Assembly (NCBI GenBank): GCA_903863935.1
Contig: CAIPDV010000008.1
Location: 1 to 64,000, forward strand
Length of the DNA stretch: 64,000 nt
Direction of reading: 5' to 3'
Source of the DNA: an uncultured Bacteroidota bacterium
Lineage (GTDB): Bacteria > Bacteroidota > Bacteroidia > JABEUT01
A program made the position numbers and the translations under genes. Below are positions 18,862-27,031 of the stretch, piece by piece. Each line of letters begins with the position of its first letter. Position 1 is the first letter of the stretch. A model generated the notes under the pieces. It was given only the letters and a program-made list of their open reading frames with translations. It was not told the DNA's origin and did not search any database.

Positions 18862-21300
18862 ATGAAAAAACAGTTATTCTCTATTTTAACACTTGCAACA
18901 GTTTCATTGCTTAGCTCAAGCAATATGGTTGCCCAGGGAACATGGACCCAGGTAGTCGCAAACGCTCCAAACTATAACATGGGCGTAATGTTATTGATGA
19001 CCGATGGAACCGTAATTTCTAAAGATGATGCCGGAAGCGGCAGTGGAACAGGCTGGAACAAACTTACACCGGACATCCACGGCAGTTATGTAAATGGAAC
19101 ATGGAGTTCTATTGCTTCCATGAACTACGACCGTTTGTTTTTTCCAACCCAAGTATTGCCCGATGGTAAAGTATTTGCCGCAGGAGGTGAATATGGCGCA
19201 GGTGCGACTCATGGTGAAGTATATGATCCGGTTGCTAATAAGTGGACCAATACAAATACCGTAGGTCAGAATATATATGATGGGAATTCTGAGATCCTCG
19301 CCAATGGAAGCGTATTGGTTGGATTGCAATTAGGAAATAACCCTTCTTACGATAACCTGTTTTATACTGAAAGTACTAACAACTGGACAAATGCTCCGGC
19401 TTCTCCATTAAATCACGACGAAGCGCAATGGCTCAAACTTCCTGACGGAAGTATTTTGTTTGTTGGAATCAGTTCAACCAAATCGTGCCGTTACATTCCA
19501 TCTACCAATACATGGGTGAATGATGCAACTGTTCCTGTTAGCTTATACGATAGTTATGGTTCAGAATCGGGTGCTGCTTTAATGCTCCCTAATGGAAAAG
19601 CCATTTTCTTCGGTACTACCGGGCATAACGCTATCTACACCCCATCTGGCACCAGCAGCCCTGGCACATGGACCGCCGCTGCCGACTTCCCAACTATTAG
19701 CGGGACTAAAACCGGACAAGTAGATGCCCCTGCATGTATGGAAACCAGCGGTAAAATTTTATGCGCTGTATCTCCGGTTAATACAAGTAATTCTGACCAG
19801 TTCCGTGCACCTACCTGGTTTGTTACCTATGATTACACTACAAACACATTTGCACAGGAAACAGCAGTTTTGCCTGGTTTGGGAGCTGATTCACTTGCAG
19901 GAATAGATTGTGATTTTGTGAATTTTCTACTGCTTCCTAACGGACAAATTTTACTCGGAATAAATCAACAATCTATTTCGAATCAATATTGGATCTATAC
20001 TCCTCCGGGAACTCCACTTGCAGTAGGTATTCCAACTATTAACAATGTTACTGAAATATCATGTGGTTACTATCGTGTCACGGGTAAATTATTCAATGGT
20101 ATTTCTGAAGGAACTGCTTTTGGCGACGACTGGCAAATGGAAACCAACTATCCTATAGTTCAGCTTACAAATGGCACGAATGTTTATTATGCGAAAACTT
20201 CCAAATGGAACAGGATTGGTGCTGTAAGAACAGACAGCCTTGCTGATACTGCATATTTTACTGTTCCATCAATTCCTGCCGGAACGTATTCATTGGTAGT
20301 AATTGCAAATGCATATCCTTCAAAGCCTACCTTATTTACTCCATTTGCTGCTACTGCACAGGCAACTGCTAATGTAAGTTGCAACGGTGGAACAAATGGG
20401 GCAGCAACCGCAGTTGTTTCGGGAGGTAATACACCGTATACATATAAATGGGCGAATGGTTCATCTACGGTTTCAACTGTAAACCCTACCGGTTCTATAC
20501 TAAGTGCAGGAACCTACACGCTTACAGTTACCGATAAAATCGGATGTACTACAACTACTACTGTCACCATTACTCAACCGGCTCTATTAAGGGTTACAGG
20601 CAGAGCACCAAATGAAATTAGCTGCCATGGTGGAGCAAACGGAAGTGTGGCCGCAAGCCCTGCCGGTGGAACTGCTCCATATACCTATGCATGGTCAGCT
20701 GGAGGAACCAATATATCACAATCAGGTCTTTCTGCAGGAACATATACTGTAACCGTTACCGATTTGAATGGTTGCACTGCGACAGGTACTGCCGTGGTAA
20801 CTCAACCTGCTGCTCTTGCACTAGTAAAAGGTACGTATACGGCATGGCCTGCAACCTGTAATGGTGAAGCGTGGGTTACCCCAAGCGGAGGTACCGCTCC
20901 ATTTGCATATAGCTGGAGTCCCGGCGGACAGACTACAGACACTATTAAAGGTCAGTGTGCTAATAATACCTATTGCTGCACAGTAACCGATAAGAATGGT
21001 TGTATTGATTCAGTTTGTGTAACTATCGTGACAGGAATTCAAAATATCAGCAATTCTTCCTTCATCAATATTTATCCTGATCCGAACAATGGTACTTTCT
21101 TCATTGAAATTTCTACTCCTTACAACAAATCAATTGTTGAGATTGATAATGTTTTAGGCCAACAAGTATTGAGGCAGGAAATTACCGGAACTAAGAATGA
21201 ACTAAACCTGAACACACAACCTTCAGGAGTATATTTCTACAAGGTAATATCTGAAACAGGAAGTGTTTTGGGTAATGGCAAACTGATAATTCAGAAGTAA
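18862..21300 (+). CDS. T9SS-secreted kelch propeller protein with SprB repeats (paralogue 2)
   Basis: 812 residues. It has the same architecture as the gene at 11969: signal peptide ending SNMVAQ, kelch propeller (about 27-395), then the KLFNGISEGTAFGDDW / NYPIVQLTNGTNVYYAKT sandwich (about 400-495). It differs in carrying three SprB-type repeats (about 500-730) before the sorting domain (IYPDPNNGTFFIEI ... QPSGVYFYKVI). The third repeat (GGQTTDTIKGQCANN ... NGCIDSVCVTI) closely matches the last repeat of the protein at 1397, showing module exchange. The sorting domain has PDP in place of PNP and no loop insertion. A hairpin element directly follows the stop codon, then a strong terminator. 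Confidence 0.87.
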   Translation: MKKQLFSILTLATVSLLSSSNMVAQGTWTQVVANAPNYNMGVMLLMTDGTVISKDDAGSGSGTGWNKLTPDIHGSYVNGTWSSIASMNYDRLFFPTQVLPDGKVFAAGGEYGAGATHGEVYDPVANKWTNTNTVGQNIYDGNSEILANGSVLVGLQLGNNPSYDNLFYTESTNNWTNAPASPLNHDEAQWLKLPDGSILFVGISSTKSCRYIPSTNTWVNDATVPVSLYDSYGSESGAALMLPNGKAIFFGTTGHNAIYTPSGTSSPGTWTAAADFPTISGTKTGQVDAPACMETSGKILCAVSPVNTSNSDQFRAPTWFVTYDYTTNTFAQETAVLPGLGADSLAGIDCDFVNFLLLPNGQILLGINQQSISNQYWIYTPPGTPLAVGIPTINNVTEISCGYYRVTGKLFNGISEGTAFGDDWQMETNYPIVQLTNGTNVYYAKTSKWNRIGAVRTDSLADTAYFTVPSIPAGTYSLVVIANAYPSKPTLFTPFAATAQATANVSCNGGTNGAATAVVSGGNTPYTYKWANGSSTVSTVNPTGSILSAGTYTLTVTDKIGCTTTTTVTITQPALLRVTGRAPNEISCHGGANGSVAASPAGGTAPYTYAWSAGGTNISQSGLSAGTYTVTVTDLNGCTATGTAVVTQPAALALVKGTYTAWPATCNGEAWVTPSGGTAPFAYSWSPGGQTTDTIKGQCANNTYCCTVTDKNGCIDSVCVTIVTGIQNISNSSFINIYPDPNNGTFFIEISTPYNKSIVEIDNVLGQQVLRQEITGTKNELNLNTQPSGVYFYKVISETGSVLGNGKLIIQK

Positions 21301-21325
21301 CCGGAAGCCCGACTGGCAAATAATT
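21301..21325 (+). repeat. Stop-codon hairpin element copy
   Basis: The sequence directly after the TAA stop matches the AGCCCGACTGGCAAATAA tail of the element found after ribosomal genes; the left hairpin arm has decayed to CCGGA. Confidence 0.7.
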
Positions 21326-21331
21326 AACAAG

Positions 21332-21367
21332 GTTGCGGCCCCGAGAATCGGGGCCGCAACTGTTTTA
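21332..21367 (+). terminator. Strong intrinsic terminator after kelch/SprB gene
   Basis: GTTGCGGCCCCGA (21332-21344) and TCGGGGCCGCAAC (21348-21360) are perfectly complementary over 13 bp with the loop GAA, followed by TGTTTT. Confidence 0.9.
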
Positions 21368-21385
21368 AATAGTGCCGAGTGCGAT

Positions 21386-21413
21386 TGTCATTCCGAGTGA
21401 AGCGAGGAATCTG
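21386..21413 (+). repeat. TGTCATTCCGAG-type dispersed repeat
   Basis: The stretch starts TGTCATTCCGAGTGAAGCGA and ends GGAATCTG. From memory, this kind of short intergenic word recurs in many Bacteroidota and other genomes. It lies directly upstream of the -33 element of the next promoter. Confidence 0.6.
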
Positions 21414-21415
21414 TT

Positions 21416-21447
21416 TTGTTTTTCTAAAGGAAATAATCCTATCTTTG
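21416..21447 (+). promoter_or_regulatory. -33 TTG / -7 TATCTTTG promoter
   Basis: TTG at 21416-21418 and TATCTTTG at 21440-21447 are separated by 21 bases, fitting the Bacteroidota TTG-N17-23-TAnnTTTG layout. The gene start at 21463 is 15 bases further. The TTG abuts the end of the dispersed repeat. Confidence 0.65.
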
Positions 21448-21462
21448 ATAGGAAGAAAATAC

Positions 21463-22029
21463 ATGCTTAAATCATTTTTGAAAATAGCGCCGTTTTTATT
21501 TATCTGCAAATTTGCTTTTGCACAGAGTACAGGTATAAAGGTTCTTATTGTTGATAGTATAAGTAAACGGGCTGTTCCTTTTGCTAATGTATTAGTTGAA
21601 CAACGTGATAGGCAAATAGGCGGAACAACCACTGATTTGGAGGGAAACGCTGATATAAAACCTCTTGACCCCGGTTTATATAAAGTAAGAATTATTTATG
21701 AAGGTTATAAAGTAAGAATCATTGAAAACTATAAGGTTTTTATAGATTCAATGTCACAATTAACTGTTAGTATGGTTCGTGTTATTGATACTGTTAACCC
21801 TCTTCCAGTTTGGGCGAGTAAAGACACTGCAACATTTGATTTGGCTCCTGAGAGGCAATTTGACGAGGGTGAAAGGGTAATTTATCCATCGGATGAAATC
21901 AATATTGGGCGTTGTTGGATGTCAGGTACATTTTATAAAGGAGATATTGAAAGGTTGCCTTCAGATAACTTAAAATACATCCAGGACTTTTTCCCGTTAA
22001 GTAAATTGAACGGTTCGTATATACGATAA
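21463..22029 (+). CDS. Secreted carboxypeptidase-regulatory-like domain protein
   Basis: The ATG at 21463 gives a clean signal peptide (MLKSFLKIAPFLFICKFAFA) and follows a promoter box; an ATG at 21379 lies within a dispersed repeat and is unlikely to be used. The mature protein (about 168 residues) starts with a CarboxypepD_reg-like fold (KVLIVDSISKRAVPFANVLV ... GGTTTDLEGNADIKPLDPG) of the kind found at the front of TonB receptors, but no plug or barrel follows. The C-terminal third (about 110-188) is unrecognised. Either a stand-alone domain or a truncated relative; no receptor remnants follow, which favours stand-alone. Confidence 0.72.
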   Translation: MLKSFLKIAPFLFICKFAFAQSTGIKVLIVDSISKRAVPFANVLVEQRDRQIGGTTTDLEGNADIKPLDPGLYKVRIIYEGYKVRIIENYKVFIDSMSQLTVSMVRVIDTVNPLPVWASKDTATFDLAPERQFDEGERVIYPSDEINIGRCWMSGTFYKGDIERLPSDNLKYIQDFFPLSKLNGSYIR

Positions 22030-22092
22030 TTTAGATTTAATATTCCCGATAAATTATTTTTCTACTTTTACCCCATCAAAAACAAAAACACA

Positions 22093-22638
22093 ATGAAAAA
22101 AATAGCTGCCATTTCTACCGGAATACTTTTAACAGGATTACTCTTTTCTTTTAGCGGTGACTGGAAAACCAGCATGACCAGCATGCTTTCCGATTTTCAA
22201 AGTTGCAAAAGCGGTAACAAAGGAGCAGAGTGTAAAACCTATGTTGCCAAGGCAATTAAAACCATGTATGGTGTAAATGATTTTGATGCTGCCGGAAAGC
22301 CGGGTGGAATGCTTGATGTTAATGGTGTTGCGAACTATATTAAAAAATCATCGAACTGGAAATTATTAGGTGATGCAAGCAGTCAGGATATTTTAAAACA
22401 AGCTCAGGATGCCGCCAACAACAACAAAGCTGTTGTAGCTATGATGGTAAGTGATAATGGGGCCGACCACATTTCTGTTATTGCTCCCGGAAGCCTTGTA
22501 TCCTGTGGAAAGTTGGGTTTGAAATGCCCAAACAGTGTTAGCTTTTTTGTCAATAATCCTGATAAATCCTACATTGGAAAGCCACTGGCCTATTCCTTCA
22601 AAACCCTTGATGGGGTTAAGATTTACACGAGGAATTAG
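22093..22638 (+). CDS. Secreted protein, possibly papain-like (NlpC/P60-type) fold
   Basis: 181 residues with a signal peptide (MKKIAAISTGILLTGLLFSFS). The arrangement of a Cys at the start of a helix (GAECKTYVAKAIKTMYG, Cys47), an AVVAMMV strand and a His at the start of a strand (GADHISVIAPG, His126) resembles the Cys-His order of papain-like peptidoglycan amidases. The match is weak and by eye; no family is claimed. Two further cysteines (about 138 and 145) could form a disulfide. It is convergent with the NHL gene, with a 10-base gap. Confidence 0.6.
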   Translation: MKKIAAISTGILLTGLLFSFSGDWKTSMTSMLSDFQSCKSGNKGAECKTYVAKAIKTMYGVNDFDAAGKPGGMLDVNGVANYIKKSSNWKLLGDASSQDILKQAQDAANNNKAVVAMMVSDNGADHISVIAPGSLVSCGKLGLKCPNSVSFFVNNPDKSYIGKPLAYSFKTLDGVKIYTRN

Positions 22639-22648
22639 AAAATCCTCT

Positions 22649-23755
22649 TTACTGCCTCGCAACTGGAATTGTAATCTTCCTTACACGGGAATTACCTAAA
22701 TCGGCAATAAATACATTGTTGGTTTTATCAATGGCAATATCGAACGGGTACCTTACCTGTGCATGGGTTGCAAGTCCGCCATCACCATTGAATCCATCGT
22801 TGTTAGTGCCTGTTACTGGAAGAACCTTTTTCGTTCCGGCCAATACTTCACGAACTACTCCATTTCCGGCATCGGCAATAAATAAGTTACCATAACTATC
22901 AACTGCAACTCCCGCAGGATTGAACAAATGCATGGTGTCAGCATTCCCTGTAAACCCATTGAATAGGGTATCTCCTGTTCCAATAAGAGTAGAAATGATT
23001 CCGTTTTCATTTACCATTCTAACCAGGTTGTTTTTAAAATCGGCAATAAATATTTTACCGGAATTATCTACAGCTACACCGGTTGGGTTATTTAACTGAG
23101 CCAACTTTGCAGGGCCGCCATCACCAAAGCGTCCTGCCTTGTGGCTGCCTGCCACAGTGGTAATAATTCCTGAAGCAGCATCAATCTTCCGGATAACATT
23201 ATTGCTTTGATCAGCAATAAAAAGATTCCCATTTTTGTCAATGCAAATACCGACCGGATAATGGAGATACGCATTTGTCGCTTTACCGCTATCACCTCCA
23301 AAACCCTCCTGCCCGGTACCTGCAAGGGTGCTTATTTTTCCGGTGGTTGCATCTATCTTGCGTATGGCTGCATTCCCGGCATCGGAGAAATAAACATTAC
23401 GTGAACCATCTACCCGCACACAGATAGGGTAGGTGAGCTGTGCATCGGTTGCGGGTCCTCCATCGCCACGAAATCCGGCTTCCCCTGTCCCTGCTATGGT
23501 TGCAATCTTTCCGTTCTTCTTATATACTTTCCGTATGCGGTTGTTCTGTGAATCGGCTATATACACATTACCCGAATCATCCACCGCAACGCCGCTGTTC
23601 TCGTTGAGTTGGGCTGTGGTGGCTTTAATGCCATCGCCATTATACCCCGGTTTACCGCCACCTGCAACGGTGCTTATTATTCCAGTGGGATTATTTGGAG
23701 TTAAGAGCGAAGAACTAAGAGTTAAGAGTGAAATAGATAATATTTTATTTATCAT
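22649..23755 (-). CDS. Secreted NHL-repeat six-bladed propeller protein
   Basis: 368 residues with six NHL repeats, each with a GNVYIADSQNNRIRKV-type strand (also DAGNAAIRKI, DQSNNVIRKI, DFKNNLVRMV, DAGNGVVREV, DLGNSRVRKI) alternating with GDGGPAT.AQL turns. That is the number needed to close a six-bladed propeller. There is no sorting domain. The N-terminal hydrophobic segment (residues about 5-19, ILSISLLTLSSSLLT) is encoded largely by a dispersed repeat at 23698-23732 that also occurs in gene 46108. Such secreted propellers bind ligands or proteins; function unknown. Confidence 0.85.
   Translation of the reverse strand: MINKILSISLLTLSSSLLTPNNPTGIISTVAGGGKPGYNGDGIKATTAQLNENSGVAVDDSGNVYIADSQNNRIRKVYKKNGKIATIAGTGEAGFRGDGGPATDAQLTYPICVRVDGSRNVYFSDAGNAAIRKIDATTGKISTLAGTGQEGFGGDSGKATNAYLHYPVGICIDKNGNLFIADQSNNVIRKIDAASGIITTVAGSHKAGRFGDGGPAKLAQLNNPTGVAVDNSGKIFIADFKNNLVRMVNENGIISTLIGTGDTLFNGFTGNADTMHLFNPAGVAVDSYGNLFIADAGNGVVREVLAGTKKVLPVTGTNNDGFNGDGGLATHAQVRYPFDIAIDKTNNVFIADLGNSRVRKITIPVARQ
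23698..23732. repeat. 35-bp dispersed repeat within NHL signal peptide
   Basis: 32 of 35 bases match 47768-47802. On the minus strand it encodes residues 8-19 of the NHL protein signal peptide; the other copy encodes a charged loop of a T9SS sorting domain on the plus strand. Confidence 0.8.
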
Positions 23756-23890
23756 AAAAAGGCTAGTTAAATGGCGTTAATTATTTGTACAAAGTAAAGG
23801 AAATTAAATTAGCTGCTGTCAAGCTACAAGAAGGAACCATTTCGAATTAGTGAACTCTTAATAAAAAATCATTTTTTTCAAAGCGAATTT

Positions 23891-24223
23891 CTACTTTACC
23901 TCATGGGGACCTGAAGGAAGTTCCGATTCAAGCAATTTTAAAACCACATTTGTGAGTCCAGATAATGTATGGAATGAGTTATCTGGTGCATTAAATACAA
24001 TAACCGGAATTTGGTATTTCTTGAAATTTTGTTGGTATCTGAGGTTTTTATCAAACGTAAGGAAAGCATCGAATCTATTTTCAATCATCAATTTTAATAA
24101 TGCTCCATTCGTAATTCCATTCCAACCCATATCCCGAACCGTGAATACAGAGTGAGGGGATAAAATATCCTTTAAGCGCTTTGGCAGATTTTCATCAAGC
24201 AACAGCTTCAATGATTTTTTCAA
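23891..24223 (-). CDS. DUF5615 PIN-like toxin
   Basis: 110 residues. Probable PIN-like nuclease toxin, acting on RNA in the cytoplasm. Acidic residues fit the family: LLLDENLP at 8-14 (Asp10, Glu11), VRDMGW (Asp31) and FLTFDKN (Asp58). It overlaps the end of the DUF433 gene by 29 bases, the translational-coupling layout typical of a toxin following its antitoxin. The C-terminal PHEVK tail is short. Activity untested. Confidence 0.85.
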   Translation of the reverse strand: MKKSLKLLLDENLPKRLKDILSPHSVFTVRDMGWNGITNGALLKLMIENRFDAFLTFDKNLRYQQNFKKYQIPVIVFNAPDNSFHTLSGLTNVVLKLLESELPSGPHEVK

Positions 24224-24437
24224 TATTTACGGATGTGAGAAGCTTTTCTGCAATCTCCAGTAAACTTACAACCTGTTCTTTATTGACGGTAGGAAAATCA
24301 ATCAGGAATTCATTTACAGATATTCCTTTTTCAAGGTGCATGAAAAGGCTTTCTACAGGCACTCTCGTACCTTTAAATACCGGTTGTCCACCAAGAATTT
24401 CTTTATCGACTGTAATTAGGCTTTTCAATGATTTCAT
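24195..24437 (-). CDS. DUF433 antitoxin
   Basis: 80 residues with the DUF433 signature ITVDKEILGGQPVFKGTRVPV and FPTVNKEQV, a small winged-helix-like DNA-binding fold. It precedes and overlaps the DUF5615 gene, as in VapBC-like modules of this type, and is expected both to neutralise the nuclease and to autoregulate the operon. Confidence 0.87.
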   Translation of the reverse strand: MKSLKSLITVDKEILGGQPVFKGTRVPVESLFMHLEKGISVNEFLIDFPTVNKEQVVSLLEIAEKLLTSVNIEKIIEAVA

Positions 24438-24511
24438 AATACAAAGTTACGAAATTTAGGATATTAAGTTGTGGCATAAATAAGTTAAAGTTCCTGATTC
24501 ATCAATTTCAA

Positions 24512-24519
24512 TATCTTTG
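24512..24519 (+). promoter_or_regulatory. TAnnTTTG -7 box before small membrane protein gene
   Basis: TATCTTTG is 20 bases before the ATG at 24540. No -33 TTG at the expected distance. Confidence 0.5.
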
Positions 24520-24539
24520 ACATTTAGACAGATACCCAC

Positions 24540-24995
24540 ATGGATTGCAAAATAGAAGTAAATGAAACCTATAGCTACTATAGCCGATGTGCTTTCAGTG
24601 GGGTTATATGGGTAGCGTTTTTAATAGTAATGATAATTGCGGGGGACAAATATCACTACATGAGCAACGGAGCAAATGCCTTTCTAATTATTTCAATTAC
24701 CGCTGTTTTCTATTATTATTCGGATGATCCGCTCGGAACCCGTTATTTTTTGCTGAGTTTTGAGAAAAAGGGAGAGGATGTTTCTATTACATATAAAGAT
24801 AAAACGGAGACAAAGGAGATTAAAGGAAAAAGAAAAGACTTTACTGCGGCAATAATATACAGAAGGGCATCTTATATAGAAATTAAGCACAGGGGCGAAA
24901 GGCTATTACGTGAATACTATTACCGGGGTTTAAGCAAAAGCGATATGAATAAAATAATCGCCTGTTTATCAAATAAGCCTGAAATTGACAGTTAA
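24540..24995 (+). CDS. Small membrane protein, unknown function
   Basis: 151 residues with two hydrophobic helices (VIWVAFLIVMIIAG at about 22-35; AFLIISITAVFYYYS at about 46-60) followed by a basic, beta-rich cytoplasmic-looking domain (EKKGEDVSITYKDKTETKEI ... IEIKHRGERLLREYYYRGL). The layout resembles YcxB-like small membrane proteins but no family is claimed. Divergent from the toxin-antitoxin pair. Confidence 0.62.
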   Translation: MDCKIEVNETYSYYSRCAFSGVIWVAFLIVMIIAGDKYHYMSNGANAFLIISITAVFYYYSDDPLGTRYFLLSFEKKGEDVSITYKDKTETKEIKGKRKDFTAAIIYRRASYIEIKHRGERLLREYYYRGLSKSDMNKIIACLSNKPEIDS

Positions 24996-25028
24996 GCAAT
25001 AGTATTAATTCTGGTTTAATAAATTTAT

Positions 25029-25036
25029 TAGTTTTG
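25029..25036 (+). promoter_or_regulatory. TAnnTTTG -7 box before kelch paralogue 3
   Basis: TAGTTTTG lies 32 bases upstream of the ATG at 25069, identical to the box before the TonB receptor gene. Confidence 0.55.
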
Positions 25037-25068
25037 TTCGATACAAATGAATAAAACCAGAATAGCTT

Positions 25069-26862
25069 ATGATTAAAAAGTTTACTACCTCGCTTGCAAT
25101 TGCATGTTCTTTACTAATTTCCGGTATAAGCGGTTCTGCGCAAGGAACCTGGCAAACTCTTACCAATATTGCCCCGCATGATAATGGAGGAGTTATGTTG
25201 TTGCTTACCGATGGAACCGTAATGTGTTTAACAGAATTTGACCCTACAAATAGCGGCATTGGAAACACGTGGGATCTGTTGACCCCCGATAACCATGGGA
25301 GTTACTTAAATGGAACATGGAGCGTTCTTACACCTATGATAAGTACCCGCCTCTATATTGGTTCGCAGGTGCTGCCAAATGGCAATGTATATGCAGCGGG
25401 TGGCGAGTATGGCACAGGCGGATCATTAGGAGAAGTGTACAATACAACCACGAAAACATGGACCGCCATTACCGGGATCCCTGCTTTCTGGGATATTTAT
25501 GACGGAAATTCGGAGATACTATATAATGGAGATGTTTTGCAAGGTGTTCAAATATCACCAGACTGGTTAATCAGCGGTATGAGTATTGACAATATGCTCT
25601 ATCACCCGGGAACCAATAGTTGCGATACTGCCATGCGTTGTTTTGGAAGTCACGATGAATCATCATGGGTAAAGCTGCGAGACAGCAGCATTATCAATGT
25701 GGATATGGGGACAAAAAACTCCGAGAGATATATACCTCAAACAGGCAAGTGGGTTAAAGATGCCAACTTACCAATTGACCTGTATGACCATAAGTTATTT
25801 GAAACCGGAGCCGGATTTTTATTGCCAAATGGCAAGCTGTTCTTTTTAGGCGATTCTATCTATACTGCCATCTATACCCCTTCGGGCAATGCTAGTCCGG
25901 GTAGTTGGGTGCAGGGGCCACAGATGCCGGTTGTTAATGGCGTGCAATTGGGTTGCTCCGATGCGGCTGCAGCCATGATGCCCAATGGAAAGATCCTCTG
26001 CGATTTTTCTCCTGCAGGAACTTACAACAACCCGATTTACTTTTTTGAGTTCGATTATACTACGAACACGTTTACCCAAATAAAAGCTTTTAACGGAATT
26101 GATACCGTTAGCAACAACAGCGATTTTGTAAATATGCTGGACCTGCCTGATGGAACAGTACTTGTTTCGGAACAGGGTGACAGTGCATATTACCAATACA
26201 CTCCGTCGGGAAATCCACTTGCATCGGGTAAACCAACTATTGATGACATTACCGGAACCTGCCCCAATTATGTAGTTACCGGAAAGTTGTTCAATGGTAT
26301 TTCGGAAGGTGCAGCTTATGGCGACGACTGGCAGTGCTCCACTAACTATCCTATAGTAAGGCTTACCGATGGAACTAATGTATATTATGCTAAATCGACC
26401 AATTGGAATAGGATAGGAGCGGTGATGACCGATAGTCTACCTGATACCGCCGACTTTGTGATTCCAAATGGAATGCCTGCAGGTACTTACTCAGTGGTTG
26501 TAATAGCAAATGGAATTCAATCAAATCCAACTATGCTTACTACTAACTGTTCGCCAAATGCGGTTCAGGATATTAAAGGTGGAAATGGTAATGTGACAGT
26601 TTATCCGAATCCAGGCAATGGGCAATTTACATTGCAAATCAGGAATTACGAATTAGGAATTAGGAATGTGGAAGTATTCAATGTATTGGGTGAACAAGTG
26701 TATTCTCAATCCAATATTCAAAATCCCCGTCCGAACGGTTCAGCCGGGCGGGCAACATTCAAAATTAATCTGGGAAGCCAGCCTGCAGGGGTTTATTTCT
26801 ACAGGGTTTTGAGTGAAACTGGCGTAGTAATAGGGGATGGGAAGATTGTGATTGAGAAATAA
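25069..26862 (+). CDS. T9SS-secreted kelch propeller protein (paralogue 3)
   Basis: 597 residues with signal peptide (to SGSAQ), kelch propeller and early-set-like sandwich closely matching the protein at 11969 (shared LTDGTVM, NGNVYAAGGEYGTGG, GISEGAAYGDDW, NRIGAVMTDSL). The sorting domain begins VYPNPGNGQFTLQI and ends QPAGVYFYRVL, but two loops hold translated dispersed repeats: RNYELGIRN from an AATTACGAATTAGG-type repeat, and NPRPNGSAGRAT from a 29-bp palindromic element that also occurs, inverted, in gene 46108. A TAGTTTTG promoter box lies upstream. The role is presumably extracellular, as for the other paralogues. Confidence 0.86.
   Translation: MIKKFTTSLAIACSLLISGISGSAQGTWQTLTNIAPHDNGGVMLLLTDGTVMCLTEFDPTNSGIGNTWDLLTPDNHGSYLNGTWSVLTPMISTRLYIGSQVLPNGNVYAAGGEYGTGGSLGEVYNTTTKTWTAITGIPAFWDIYDGNSEILYNGDVLQGVQISPDWLISGMSIDNMLYHPGTNSCDTAMRCFGSHDESSWVKLRDSSIINVDMGTKNSERYIPQTGKWVKDANLPIDLYDHKLFETGAGFLLPNGKLFFLGDSIYTAIYTPSGNASPGSWVQGPQMPVVNGVQLGCSDAAAAMMPNGKILCDFSPAGTYNNPIYFFEFDYTTNTFTQIKAFNGIDTVSNNSDFVNMLDLPDGTVLVSEQGDSAYYQYTPSGNPLASGKPTIDDITGTCPNYVVTGKLFNGISEGAAYGDDWQCSTNYPIVRLTDGTNVYYAKSTNWNRIGAVMTDSLPDTADFVIPNGMPAGTYSVVVIANGIQSNPTMLTTNCSPNAVQDIKGGNGNVTVYPNPGNGQFTLQIRNYELGIRNVEVFNVLGEQVYSQSNIQNPRPNGSAGRATFKINLGSQPAGVYFYRVLSETGVVIGDGKIVIEK
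26643..26667. repeat. GAATTACGAATTAGG-type repeat read in frame
   Basis: This low-complexity word, also seen non-coding at 37819-37853, here encodes an insertion in the first loop of the T9SS sorting domain. Confidence 0.65.
26725..26753. repeat. 29-bp palindromic element in T9SS domain, copy A
   Basis: It matches the reverse complement of 47694-47722 at 28 of 29 positions. Internal arms CCCGTCCG and CGGGCGGG pair with one wobble. It is read in frame in the second loop of the sorting domain. Confidence 0.85.
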
Positions 26863-27031
26863 AATTTCAACTTATGTAAAGAATGGTTTGAAACAGTTCC
26901 TGACGAAATCCTAACATTAAGTTAGTTGGAATTGTCCTGGGTACTAATGACACTTTGAATTGTATTTGCAGGAATAACGACAGAGAGTTTTTTTTCGTTA
27001 TCATAAAAAAAGTAGAAATCATTTGTTTTAC

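Noticed and set aside
21379-21462. Upstream ATG of the carboxypeptidase-regulatory-like protein
   Set aside because: The extension is encoded by a dispersed repeat and the promoter, and the signal peptide begins at 21463.
24195-24223. Apparent frameshift between the DUF433 and DUF5615 genes
   Set aside because: Both genes are complete with their own start and stop; a short overlap is normal for coupled toxin-antitoxin genes.
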